Below are positions 21,601 to 33,289 of a DNA stretch of 64,000 nucleotides, piece after piece. Position 1 is the first letter of the stretch. Every line of letters begins with the position of its first letter. Below the pieces are notes generated by a model. That model was given only the letters and a program-made list of their open reading frames with translations. It was not told the DNA's origin and did no database searches. Position numbers and translations under genes: made by a program. This DNA comes from Haemonchus contortus (lineage: Eukaryota > Nematoda > Chromadorea > Rhabditida > Trichostrongylidae), in NCBI GenBank assembly GCA_000469685.2, contig LS997564.1, positions 42,931,740-42,995,739 of the forward strand, written 5' to 3'.

Positions 21601-24600
21601 CATCAAAAGAGGTCAACAGGCACGGCTTACATGAGTGATCGCGATGGAAGAATGTCATGCAGAAGCTTCACTGTCATTCTTATCGTATGCAGAAATTTCG
21701 CTTCAATTCCGATCTCAACAGGCACTGTAGGGCCAAAAAATGCAGTAAGTCACAGACCCACTTGAGTGATGACACGCAACCCTTCGTCGTTTTCTCTAGC
21801 CAAATTTTTTTGAAAAAAGTATTCCTAAACAACCGAGACGTTCGCGTTCCGGAAAGAAACATCTAGTGTGTAGTAGCTCACAAAAAGGTTGCTATAAGAA
21901 CAGTGAAACGTTGTTTTTCGAGGAAATCACTGGCAAGGGAAAGCCGCTCGTGGTTTCTTCGGTGCAGGCGTTAAAATTGACCAAGACCGGTACTCAACAG
22001 CGTACTGATGGAAGTAATGAAGCACTGGTTCCACTACGTTTTCTGGAACATCTCGTAGTCCTTCCGACAGGACGCTACTCCAGCCCACAGAGCCAAGTTT
22101 GCCCGCAAATGCTGCCGACGACAGCTGCCCGACTTCATTGGTGAAGAGGAATGGTCATCCTATTTTCCAGAACTTGACTCACTTGAACCCCACGAATGGT
22201 CCCTGATTGGAAGAGGACCTGTCGAATTGCAGTCCCAGTTCAGAGTCCTAGAATGCAAGGGCTGAAGAACGGCTGGGAAGAAATGGAGAAGGATACCTGC
22301 GTACCACATGCGATCAAGTCAAGAGCAATCTTTGACTACTATCCGCGCTCATGGGGGATATTTTGAAATGCGACTGTAGCATGTTGTAGCACGTAGTGTT
22401 AGCTGGTGTGCACAGAAATTCCATCGTCTCTCGCAGCTGAGAAGTTTCAAACGTTTGCTATAAATCGGCGCCAATAATTTTGAGACACCCTGTATATGTA
22501 TATGTGACGCGTTAAGTGTGTCTGTTGGTTTGTATGTGTGTATGTGTGTGTTTTTGATCGGAAATTCATAACTCCGGTTTCCGTGGACCTAGAGCGCTAA
22601 AATTTGGTAGAAGCACAGAAGGCAAAAAGGGAATACTGATTATTGGTGGGAGGACTAAACGTCGCCCTCGGGGACGGAGCTTGCTCAAAAAGTGTCGAAT
22701 CGGACATAGAGCGCTGAAATTTGGTAGAAGTACTGGAGGTGGGAACACTTAAGGTAGATGGCGGGACTAGACGCCACCTACAAGGGGCGTGGCGTCAGCG
22801 AAAATATTCGGGCCAGTTGAGCCTTTAATGGGTTATTATTTTCAGGATGAACAGCAAAAGATCAAGACTTATAATCATAGGCATAAGCATCGGCACAGAC
22901 TGAATAGCAAGTGCATGCCCTATCAGTCTTCTGTTAAGTTTCGTGTTCCGAAAAGTTCCATTAGTTCCAAGTAAGTGGGCGGTTTGCCGACTATTACAAC
23001 TCGATTATAAGGGAAGAGGGAAGTCCGGCCACAACCGGCGACCCGACTGGTCAGATTCTATCCTGCCGCTTGCATCCCTTCCAAATTTGAACGCTCTGCT
23101 CGGAACTAGCAATTTTCGTGCATGCCCCTTCTCATGTGCGCCGACGTTCTGCCTCCTCCTTCAGGGTTCCCATCTTTCGGCCTGTATTCCTTCCTAATTC
23201 AAACGCTTTGGGTGCACGAGAAAACTAACCATGCACTTCCATCCAAGTACCTCTTATGGCACGTTGTTCCCTCCGTCGATGAAGCCTAACTAAGATGTGT
23301 TCCCAAGCACTCTCCTCGTGTTCCGACCTGGCTAGTCTGTTCCATTTCTATGTCAGGAAGACACCACATGAGGTGGTGATAAATAGATCACTAGGCAAAC
23401 AGACCAACAGACATAAGGACAGATGATCTCTGGTTTATATATAACCATGGTATATGGCTATATATATTATACCAGTCGGGCCGCCCGGCTAACGCCGGGC
23501 TTCCCTCCTTCTTATGATGTCGCCCTTGGGCGGGCGCTTTTCCTTCCACTAAGAAATTTGCTATGCGTAAATAACACTTCGGAATCTCCTTTTTCTTCGG
23601 AAGCTCTACATCCTCAGTATTAGCTCCGAATTGGGAGCGATTTTTTCTGTATTATAATTAATTATATATTAATTAGAGGTCTCGATTCATTGCTCTTTAT
23701 CTCGAAATTGTGTCACGTTGATAGCCCAACTGATTGACAACCAATGTCTTGAATGGTACCCAGGAATGGATAATAACGCCTATCACAGATGTCGTTATCA
23801 ATGGAACATTTTCTCCACGGATTTTTCGTTAATTGGGAATCCCAAATCATTAGCGGTCAGATGAGTTTGGTCACAAATGATATGTCATAAAATAGAGAGG
23901 AACCGTGGTACTTCATTGTGTCGCAAAGCTGACTGCGTAACGGTCGTAGTTTAACAGCAAGAATTGAACGAAATTCTCATTTCGTCATGGAGAAATGTCT
24001 TTAATCGGTCGCTACTACAGCATTTACAGCGTGAAAGGGTCAGTGTTTGATCATAAATACCTTTTTGCTCTCTAAGGCCCCTTATCAGTTCTTATCAGTG
24101 TTATCAGTTCCCTTCACAGAGTACCTACGACCACGTCACATCCTAGATTGCCGTGCTTGTTACTATCTGTCCTTATCCCTAATTAAAGGCACCGTTCACG
24201 ATAAAAAAGTTATTGAGTTCTTACCTTATTAATACTCAGCGGCCCTCATGGGTTGTAGAAGGGACCCTCTCACTCCCCCAATCTCGACGTCCAGGGCACA
24301 GTGACAGCCCCGTTGTTACCGTAGTTCGCGTTCCCGCCCCTTGATCGGTGTCACATTTGACGAGTGTCGAGACAAAACAGATTGCTATTATTCGTTCTAG
24401 GACCCACGCACAATCAGCTAATCGCTGAGTGATGAGACGATGTTTTTCTCCCATTCTTCTTTCCTCTGTTTTTCTTTTTGCTGCCGCGATCCCCTATTTA
24501 ATTTCCTACTCCTAGAGGCTGAAAAAGGTGAGCTACTTTTGCTGTTACAGGTTTTTTTTTGTTTATTAATGCTTAAAAGTGAATGAATTTTGGCTTACCA

Positions 24601-27600
24601 TTCTCTGTTTTTCGCACCAGGACCCACACGCGTGCAGTGAAACACACTCTTTAGCTCGTCCGGACGCCCCACTCTTCTTCACTTTTCTGGTTTCTCTCTC
24701 GTTCAGCACCCTTTTTAATAGTTTTTCAAAGCCTTTTTTCACTTTGGAGACACCAATGCACGCCGTTTCTTCACCTCAGTCGCACTAGTTTCGATCTCGT
24801 CTTCCATTTTTCATCATAATCTGGATTACCCAAATTTATCGTGAACGGTGCCTTTAACTTCGGCCCTTTACATCCTGCACTATCTACTGGAATGCTCAGT
24901 TGTTAGTATGAAAGACGATGTAGACTTATTGGCTCTCACCTCCTGTCAGTTTCTATCAGTCTCTAACAGTTTTCCGAAGTGCCAAAGCTCTGCCGTTAAC
25001 AGGAAGTAAGTAACGGTTCCTGTGGCTCTAGTCTTTCAAGGCTCTTTATCAACTCCTTTTAATTGTTATCACCATCAGTGTGCCTATCCTGCTCCCTGTA
25101 TTCCTACCAATTTCGAACGCTTTGGGTCCACTGGAACAGGAGTTATGGATTTGCGACCTCAAATTTCTGTCGCGCACGCCCCGCCTCCTGTGGGCGCAGT
25201 CCAGTCCTGCCACCTGCCATAAGTGTTTCCAAACAGCCCCCTGTACTGCTACCGAATTTAAGCTTTCTGGGTCCACGGAAACAGGAGTTATGAATTTCCA
25301 GTCAAACACACACCGACACACACACACACACACCAACAGACACCCTAAGCGAATTACATAAAGTAGGATATTCCAGGGCCCCTCCGACACATCACGCTTG
25401 GCCCTGAGCGTAAATCAAAGCTAGGGTAAGCCATCATTTTTTCAATGCGTACAATCTTTTTTGAAGGTTTCTGATAAGAAGCCTTTGGCAGCATCGTCTG
25501 CAAAGCACTCACCAACGCCATCTCCATCCAGATCTGCACCCATAGCTGCTAATGAAATTCCAGCAAATGCTATTCAACTACTGAATTTGGTTAGTTTGAC
25601 TGATTCCATTTTGATGTTCATTTCTTTCGATTTGACCTAGTGTTCAGGTTGGGGAAAATAGAGTCATCTCGGGTAAAGACGGTTTTGATGTCAAGCTCAA
25701 GAATATAAGGAACTGTCAACTTTCGTTTGTCTTTTGTCCATCAACTGTCCATATTCAGGTAAGTGTGACTTTCAAAATGTTGCAGTTCTATTTACTTTTC
25801 ATACCTATTGTTCAGTGAGTTTTAGGGAGTACATGATTGTAAGCTAGTGTTTCTCCCTGTTGAAACATCAATTCTCATGTATGATTGCACTGGGTGAGTC
25901 TCTAATCGTAGTTATCCTATTCCTATTTTTTACTTTTTCTTTCTTTTTTTCCAATTTTGGATAGTGAATTCTGCCCAGTGAGGAATTTTCAACCGGAGAT
26001 CGAACGTACATCGCCAACCACTGCTAGTCCATAACCGAGGGCTGCCCCTCCAAAGTGAAAATCCTATTTTTTTTCTATGGTGGTACCTACTCAAATGTTG
26101 GTATCGACGATAACATGGTTTTGAATTAATGAGTTGTTTACTATAATACTTGAGTTTCTCTATAAAGCACGAGTCCCGCGGTCCAGGCCTTCCGCTATCG
26201 CTCGCGGCTCAGGCCGACAAAATACAAGAACGGATACCAGAGGAAGTACCAATACTAAATGATGAGCAGTGATGAACTATGCACTCATATTCTACCCAGA
26301 GTCTGCATCGCATCGAATGCCTTTCGTTGTGAAGGGCATTCGATGCTTCGTTTAAGACATCCTTCTACGGAATCAGTTTGCTATAACCCTTTTTTCTTTC
26401 ATAGGACAAGGGCACAATAGACATGCCTACCACTTTCGGCTAACTATCCTTATCCTCGAAGTGACATTTCACCACCAGATAGCGGGCATATGTGACACTG
26501 TCTAGTCTCTCCCATCCGCTTAAGCAGGGCCTTTTAATTACTGTGGTCGTTTGTTGGCCATCAGCCAAGTCCTTTTCATGTCGTGGGTTAAGACCTCTTG
26601 TAACCTGAACATTACATAGTCGCTCAATGTGCTGACTTTTTCGGTACTCGATTTTCTCAGGTCTCAGATATTTGCCACCGCACAACAGTTACGTATTCAT
26701 AACTCCCATGAGCTACGCCTTCATGTGGGAGTTCGTGCTGCTGTAATTATCGAATCTTGCAGTAAGATTCGCATGGCGCCTTATAGGTCAGTGAACTTTT
26801 CAATCTCTCTGAGTCCTTCAATAGCATTGGAAGATATTGCCGCTGTTCTATTTTTTCTCACGATTCGCATTCTCCACGGAAAGGCAACGTTCTTCAAACC
26901 AACACTTACCAGTGGCTTCCATTAGTCAATAAGATCGGTTTCTAATCCTTTCAGCCTGGTTCATTACCATTTACTAGCCCCCCTCTTCGCAGTCGAATGT
27001 GGGAACGTCAGTTCCTAACGTCCGTCGGACCTAGGGCACCCCGCCAAATTCGTGCCCTACGCAGCCCACTGTGATCTAGAATGACATTACAGTACCACTA
27101 AGTGTTTGCTCGCGCTAGTTCGTGTTGTACTATCTTTGAGACGTCGAATGAGACCTACACTGCTGGTTTTTGGATGCTGAGTTTAAATCTACTCTCCAAA
27201 ATCTCAGAACGGAGTTATGAGTGTGGTTTCAGGGAGCTTAACATGAGAAAACTTAAATTACATGGATGTACCTCATCTCTCAATGGTGGCTTGGTGTAGC
27301 GGTAAGCGTGGCGCTTCAAGTGCGAGAGACTAGGGCTCGGGTTTTGTGGTTGACAGAATTTTTGCATTATATAGAATTTTCCCTTGAGGACTAGAAAGTA
27401 CTCTCATGGTGATTTTATCACGTTTTATGACCTTTTAATGCTTTTGCTGATATTTATCCACATAATGTAATACTTCAGTTATACTGGCCTGCCCATGCAC
27501 ACTACCTTTACAGTAGGATAACTTTTGCCATTTTATGAACTGAAAATGTGATACTTTAGCACGAAATGCTTGAAACAAGGGAGACGGGCGTTAGGAACGA

Positions 27601-29285
27601 TTTTGGGTAATCGATTTGCCGCACGCGGCTGTCGCGGAACACTCATTCGCCGTTATTACGGCTCTAGCATTCTTCATACAGCTCAATCGAAATGCGATCA
27701 TTATTTTGTACATAATTCTACTATCAGTACTTTTGTTCTTGTATTTCTTATCTACTGCTGCATCCTGCTACATTCCTTCGCGCGCGACGCCCCTCTCACC
27801 GCGACGCGACCATTTCGTTCCTAACGCACCACACCCTTATTAAGAAGCTTCTCACAATGAGAGCAACGGATGGAAAAGAACTCGTCACAGCTCATTGCTT
27901 TACACTCACTAACCCTAAATCGGATAGAAAACAGAATTGTGTAGGCGTCCCGAAATCACCCGGGTGAGTACTAAAGTAGCTGGCGGCATACCATAAATAA
28001 AGGAGAAATTTCCTAAATCTTACAGCATAGAACTGAAAGTAGAAACGATAGTAAGCAAAGAATGGGGTTCACGTGTGTACACGCAAAAGTTGAGAGCATG
28101 AGTATTTCATATGAGGTGGTGCGTTTAACCATATTTTTAAAAGGCATTGAGCTTCTTTCGGCTGTATTAGCCTCGTGGTAGCCTCGAGTAGGGTGTCATT
28201 CCCTTCACCCTCCTTTGTGGAGGTAAGACGCATTGAATGGCATTTTGGTCTTTGAATGATGTCCACGACTCCATTATCAACAGTGAAAGTGTTGGTGAGT
28301 CTGGAGCTGCTACGCACCATCGCACCCAATCTAGCATCGACACCCACTCTAGCATCATCATTGCTCATCATATGCGTTTTACTCGCCCGGAGCTCCAAAT
28401 TTTGCGCACGGAGTCTCCTTCTCGGTAGCAGATAGGTAGGTAGGTAGGAGAAGGTATCAGCAAAGCTTCAAAAGTCATAGAACGCGATAAAATCACCATG
28501 AAAGTATTTTCTAGCTCTCGAGAGAAAAATTCTATATAATGCAAAAATTCCGTCAACCACAAAACCCGAACTCAAGTCTCGCGCACATGAAGCGTCACGC
28601 TTACCGCTACATCAAGCCGCCATTGGGAGATGCGGTACATCCGTGTAATTTAAGCTTTCTTATCTTAAGCTCCCTGAAACCACCCTCATAACTCCGTTCA
28701 GAGAAACGCTCGGCAAATTTGGAGAGCAGATTTGAACTCAGCATTCAGAAACACGTCCTGCAGTGTAGGTCTCATTTCAAACGGCCACTTCGACTTAGGA
28801 TCCTTCCCTGGTTAGCTGCCCTGCGGCAGCTAGCAGCTCGCATCCAATTCGAAATCCTGCTCGCACCCTGGAGCCTCTCCTCCTGTCCCTTCCCCCTCTG
28901 TGCCTGCGATCTCTTCGGTGGACGAAGTCAATAGACGACGACAGTACAAAGTTAATTATAAACTCACCTACACTCATTACTGGTGTATTGTCCACTCTGC
29001 TGCCTTGGTAGTTCAGTGGTCTAAAGGGATCTGATGTGGTTTGACTGCTGCGCTCATCCACTACCTTTGGGGATCCGAGACGTGGACGATTATTGTTCTG
29101 CACTGCTGAGATTCTTCTCAAACTTGTATTTTAGAGTCATCTTCAACGATAAAAGTGTTGAGGCACCTCTGGGAGAAGCATGGATGCATCCGAATGACTT
29201 CGATTGGCTCGCTGAAGGGCAGAGTCCCAATTGGACGGTGGCTTCGGAATCCGAATGGGAAACATGCATATTGGCTGATATTTGA
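18659..29285 (+). CDS. Tubulin-binding cofactor C (tubulin-specific chaperone C)
   Basis: Eight exons close in frame: 18659-18776, 19534-19641, 19697-19824, 25467-25589, 25648-25758, 25826-25893, 26661-26786 and 29135-29285 (310 aa). Residues 1-119 form a charged helical N-terminal region and 120-159 a Ser/Pro linker. From about 160 the C-CAP/TBCC beta-helix follows: CQLSFVFCPSTVHI, GVHDCKLVFLPVETS, QQLRIHNSHELRLHV and IIESCSKIRMAPY, then DFDWLAEGQSPNW near the end. QLR (Arg230) is the position of the family's arginine finger, which stimulates GTP hydrolysis by beta-tubulin when cofactors D and E release the folded heterodimer. AATAAA lies at 29348. The exon 2 acceptor (gttaag) is atypical, and the 5.6-kb intron 3 and 2.3-kb intron 7 are full of repeats. 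The last exon exists a second time at 56564-56714. Confidence 0.9.
20107..20350. repeat. Foldback MITE-like element in TBCC intron 3
   Basis: The arms, about 20110-20190 and 20270-20350, are inverted copies sharing gtagatgcgagg and ttttgagagatga, with the central segment containing paired ctagtaaa/tttactag blocks. It has no ORF. It is a non-autonomous insertion. Confidence 0.8.
20530..25300. repeat. Scattered members of a satellite-related repeat family in TBCC intron 3
   Basis: Segments at about 20600-21080, 21395-21480, 23040-23230 and 25060-25300 (minus orientation) and 22565-22800 (plus) share a core: 'tttccgtggacctagagcg', 'aatttggtag', then 'gggaacactta' and a g(c)gggcgg block. The same core builds the tandem array at 58.8-59.6 kb. 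CA-dinucleotide runs (20655-20672, 25311-25332) sit inside copies. Two short GC hairpins (cccggctaacgccggg) lie near 20540 and 23490. No coding exons could be placed here. Confidence 0.75.
26310..26346. repeat. Perfect 12-bp-stem hairpin
   Basis: gcatcgaatgcc (26310-26321) and ggcattcgatgc (26335-26346) are perfect inverted copies around a 13-nt loop, inside TBCC intron 6. Function is unknown. Confidence 0.85.
27140..27455 (+). repeat. Dispersed repeat with tRNA-like head (copy 1)
   Basis: Similar to the reverse complement of 28463-28790 over its whole length. The part gtgtagcggtaagcgtgg looks like a polymerase III A box, and gggctcggg (gagttcggg in the other copy) like a weak B box, but no cloverleaf forms. 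Best read as a decayed tRNA-derived SINE or a foldback arm in TBCC intron 7. Confidence 0.65.
27565..27840 (+). repeat. Dispersed repeat, second copy at about 52330-52610 (-)
   Basis: Shared blocks with the reverse complement of 52330-52610 are aatcgatttgc, cttcatacagctc and ctgctacattccttcgcgcg. No domain is recognisable in the short ORFs. Confidence 0.65.
28463..28790 (-). repeat. Dispersed repeat with tRNA-like head (copy 2, inverted)
   Basis: Inverted relative to 27140-27455, with about 1 kb between the copies. Shared blocks include ggagttatgag, tgtagcggtaagcgtg and tttttgcattatatagaat. A ggtaggtaggtagg microsatellite lies just outside at 28436-28451. Confidence 0.65.
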
Positions 29286-29347
29286 AGTATGCTTCCTCTA
29301 CATAATTTGTCATTGTTGTCTTGCCTCATTTTCACGTATTCACATTG

Positions 29348-29353
29348 AATAAA
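29348..29353 (+). promoter_or_regulatory. Poly(A) signal of TBCC
   Basis: AATAAA 62 bp after the TBCC stop codon. In the duplicated arm the corresponding bases are deleted and the signal is lost. Confidence 0.75.
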
Positions 29354-29920
29354 AAGTGGAAGCTTATGTTGGTTAGCGATCAATCTCGTTTTTCGGTGTG
29401 TGCCTCCACATTTCTTCACATTTGTTTCTCTTTAATCGCGCGTATGATGATCTTATGAGTAAGGATAGAACGAGTATGAATCTCGCCGGACTTCATTCAT
29501 TTATGCTTTTATAAGGATTTACTGCTATTATTTCGGTAGATGCTGTGCCTAGAGATTTATTTCTCGAACGCTAACCCGGAGTGAAAAATAGGGGTTTCTA
29601 GAGAGGCTCGAAGGTCATTTTCGACGTAGTCGCTATCGTCATAATGCTTTTATTCCACTTACGCTGCAGCGATGTGAATAGGAGGTAGTCGCACGGGTTA
29701 AGTTCTAGGCGTGCGTTTGGAGAACTTCCAGTCCACGTCCCAGGATTTTCTGCAAGTATTTTTCCAAGTGCTCATAATAGTGTAATGGTGCTCAGTGACG
29801 TTTCTCTTTCTCTCTCTACCTCTCTCCCCCCGCCTAACTATATTTTCACTGAATCGGTGACTAAATTGGCAACGCATTGGTGTGTTATTATGAACCATTA
29901 AAGACTAGCATGCCCGGTCT

Positions 29921-32900
29921 GCTCGAAGGTCTGCCAGTGTGCTTATGCTCGAAAGCCATCTGGCGCGTCCTCAGGTTGTGGATTGAGGAAAGGCCGTCCA
30001 CCGTGGCGGTTAGCTGCGAATATATTGAATAAGCAGTCGCGAACAATCGAGCGAACAAAGCAGCTATAGGACAAGAGGGCTGCCAACCCGAATGTACTGC
30101 TGCAACAGAAAACCGGCAAAAACTTTGAAAATGGTATGATTTGGACCCGAGATGGGCGTGCGAGGATGCCCCGACTCTGCACAACAAGCCCACACCTCGG
30201 CGTAAGGCAGGGGCGGAATAAGGACCACGGACGCATCAGAATACACATCGCTTCCCACAACGTCAGGACATTATCGACGGACTCTCTCCTAGACATATAC
30301 CTGCAACAGATAGAGAAGATCAAAGCCGACATCGTCGGTGTTTGCGAAACTAGGAGAGCACGAGCAGTCTCAGCGAAGTGGTCGAGCGGTGAAGAAATTC
30401 TGCTAGGAGAAGGAGCTGATAATGTGTCCAGAACAGGTGGAGTCGGTTTTATCGTGAAAGCGAAGATGGCCCCGTATGTTATTTCTTGCGATATTCAGTC
30501 CCCACGAGTTGCGGTTCTGAAGATCAAGTTGCAAAAGCTGGGGGATCGAACGCTCAAAATCGTGCAAGTATATGCGCCCACTGCATCAGCAGAGGACGAC
30601 GAACTTGAGCGTTTCTACGAGGAAATAGAGAGGGCTTTGAAGGTCAAATCGACGTACACTATTGTTCAAAGCGATTTTAACGCCGTAGTCGGCTCCCGAT
30701 TGGACGGTACGGAACACCTTCTAGGAAGGTACGGCGTAGGAGTAAGAAACGAAAGAGGAAACCGTCTAGTCGAGTTTGCAGAACAACACAAATTCTCGAT
30801 AATGAACACCTCCTTCGAGAAAAAAGTCAAGCGTCTTTGGACTTGGAGGAGCCCGGACACGAAAACTTTAAGACAAATTGATTATGTGCTTACCGATACA
30901 CCGAGATTGTTCGCCGACGTCTCCGTTATTGGGGAAAGTGTGATTGCGAACGGCTCCGATCACCGACTTCTGCGCTCGGTGATCCTCTGCGATGTCAGAA
31001 AAGAAAATCGAGTTCTACACTCGCAAAGAACACTCACACGACGTACTTTCAATGCCGACATGTACGCAACGATGATTGCGTCGTCAGATCTACTGATGAA
31101 GTCTGGTAATAGCATCGATGCCGACTACGAAGATCTAGTGGAGAAAATAATGCACGCCGTAAACGCCGCATGTAAAGGCATCGAGCACAGCAACGGAACC
31201 AGCAAGGCGACGGCGTATAACTCCAGAAGCGGTGCAAATGATGAAGAAGAGAGCGCGCATGAAAGCCGAAGGACGAGTGCAAACCGCGGATTACACGGAA
31301 CTCTGCGAAGCGATAAGGAAAAAGATAAAATGCGACTATGAAGGCTACAGACAAAAGAAACTCCGCGAAGCAGCTGAAAGAAGGGTCAGTCTGAAAGCCG
31401 TAGAAAGGGATATTTGCCTTAGGCACCACATTCCATCTGCTCTCAAGGACAATACAGGTCTCAGGACAACCAACCGCCTCCGGATGAACGAAATATGTAC
31501 TAAGTTTTTTAACGACTTGTACTCTTCAAAGGCGGTCGTCGCAAGAGCCGTTCAAAACACTGCAGAAGAACCGATCCCAGATGTCATTTGGGAAGAAGTG
31601 GAGCATGCAGTAAAACAGATTAAGGCGGGGGAAAGCCCAGGTTGCGACAACATACGTCCCGAACACCTGAAAGCAGGTGGATTGCCTCTCTTTAAAGCGC
31701 TGGCCCAGCGCTTCAGCAGATACTGCCGTGAGAAGAGGATTCCGGCGGCATGGAAGGAATCACGGACGATGCTGCTAATGAAAAAAGGCGATCCCGAGAG
31801 TTTGGACAACTGCAGACCCATCACATTGCTGTCCCAAGTCTATAAGGCCTTTACCAGAATAATTCTGAATCGCATAGTTGGAGACCTGGACATGGCCATG
31901 AGCCGAGAGCAAGCGGGATTTCGAAGTGGGTACTCCACACTTGACCATCTCCAAGTCGTACGTCAGCTTACCGAGAAATGTGGAGAGTATCGGATTCCAC
32001 TATGCATCGCGTTTGTCGACTACAGGAAAGCATTCGACTCTGTCGAAACAAACGCGATGCTAAATGCGATGAGCAGATACGGGGTCAATTCGTGCTATGT
32101 CGACCTTCTCGAAGAGCTGAACAAAGGCTGTACTACCGAAATCAAGCTCTTTAACGATCCATGTCAAATAAAAATATGCAAGGGCGTTCGACAAGGCGAC
32201 ACGATTTCTCCGAAATTGTTTGCATTAACTTTGGAAGCCCTGTTAACTGATCTTGACTGGACCGGAGGTATTGAGATCGACGGAGAAAACCTAACCTATC
32301 TACTCTTTGCAGACGACTGCGTCGTTTTTGCACATGATGCATCAGAGCTCCAGGCGAAACTTGTGCAACTACAGACGAAATCGAGTGAAATCGGACTTGA
32401 AATGAACTTGTCCAAAACGAAGTGGATGCACAACCAATTCAGTCCTACAGCGACAATCAAAATAAACGACGAAACCATCGAAGAAGTGAAAAGCTTTAAG
32501 TATCTCGGACACCAGCTCAGTTTCACAGAAGGTAGCAGTGGAGAGTACAGCAGGCGCAGGAGGGCAGCTTGGTCTAGCTTCAACAAAATTTCAACGCTAC
32601 TACTAGACGAAGACCTCCCGATGAATCTGAAAGCGTCCCTTTTCCACTCAACTGTGATACCCGCGGTTTTGTATGGCGCAGAATGCTGGTCGTCTACGAA
32701 GGCAGACGAAGAGAAATTCGCTGTAATGCAAAGATCTATGGAACGCAGAATTTGCAAGGTGTCACTTCGTGAACATATCACAAACACAGAATTACGAAGA
32801 GGAAGTGGCCTTGTTGATGTTGTCCAGGAAATGTATAAACGTAAACGAGAATGGGCCGGTCATGTGGCACGATTGAAAGACAACCGATGGACCTTCCGGC

Positions 32901-33090
32901 TAACGAATTGGGTCCCACTGGATCACAAGCGAGCGCCGGGAAGGCCTAAATTGAGATGGGCCGATCCTATGGTGAATATGCTCGGCCAACAATGGAAACG
33001 ACGTGCGCAGGACCGGAATGGATGGCTCAAAGTCGACTTGCGTGAATGGAGAAGTTCGCGAGGACAAGTCGGATACAGGTGATACAGGTG
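29921..33090 (+). mobile_element. RTE-type non-LTR retrotransposon (element B), frameshifted
   Basis: Flanked by a perfect 11-bp duplication, ATGCCCGGTCT (29910-29920 and 33091-33101). The empty site survives once in the other duplication arm (55930-55940, one base different), which fixes the insertion ends exactly. The element is 3170 bp and ends in the tandem 3' tail ACAGGTGATACAGGTG, the same type of tail as element A. The protein is clearly related to element A but from a different subfamily. Confidence 0.95.
30136..33082 (+). pseudogene. RTE ORF2p with a single frameshift (element B)
   Basis: The first frame (30136-31341) encodes the endonuclease: HNVRTLS, CETRRAR, SDFNAVVG at 30670 (a serine replaces the usual glycine before the catalytic Asp), RQIDYVL and GSDHRLLRS. 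The second frame, entered between about 31160 and 31215 and open to 33082, encodes the linker and reverse transcriptase: [43 protein letters not shown], catalytic FADD at 32306-32317, and the C-terminal WAGHVARLKDNRWT and PGRPKLRWADP. Aligned with element A the two halves are collinear, so a single indel in the linker is the only obvious lesion. The copy is probably inactive but young. Confidence 0.9.
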
Positions 33091-33183
33091 ATGCCCGGTC
33101 TATTGAACAGTTCACAACTTATTTGAAAATAACTCCTTAGCTGATTTCATGATGACATCTGCTCTTCGAAATTATAGATTTAC

Positions 33184-33219
33184 CTGGTAGTAAAGTACAG
33201 CATCGTCAAAGTTAGACAT
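33184..33219 (-). CDS. Possible first coding exon of an unidentified gene (12 codons)
   Basis: The minus strand reads MSNFDDAVLYYQ, directly followed by a gtaaat donor. The identical exon is at 55812-55847 (+) in the other arm. The residues resemble the helix of an MIT-type domain (katanin p60 has a comparable AxVYYQ stretch), but 12 residues are too few to assign. Downstream exons were not found; in arm 1 the RTE insertion would lie 93 bp into the first intron. Confidence 0.25.
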
Positions 33220-33289
33220 ATCTTCAGCGCGACAGTGACAGCAACTCTAATAAAACTCCCGTGAAAAAAATAGGAATGAAACTGACAAC

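Noticed and set aside
27292..27350. tRNA gene
   Set aside because: The A box is good, but no acceptor or T stem pairs; belongs to a dispersed repeat.
28985..29285. 83-codon plus-strand frame as an independent gene
   Set aside because: It is TBCC exon 8 plus intron read-through; the TBCC join at 29135 is in phase.
30136..31341. Programmed frameshift between two RTE ORFs in element B
   Set aside because: Element A encodes the same protein in one frame, and no slippery site was seen at the junction; a disabling indel is simpler.
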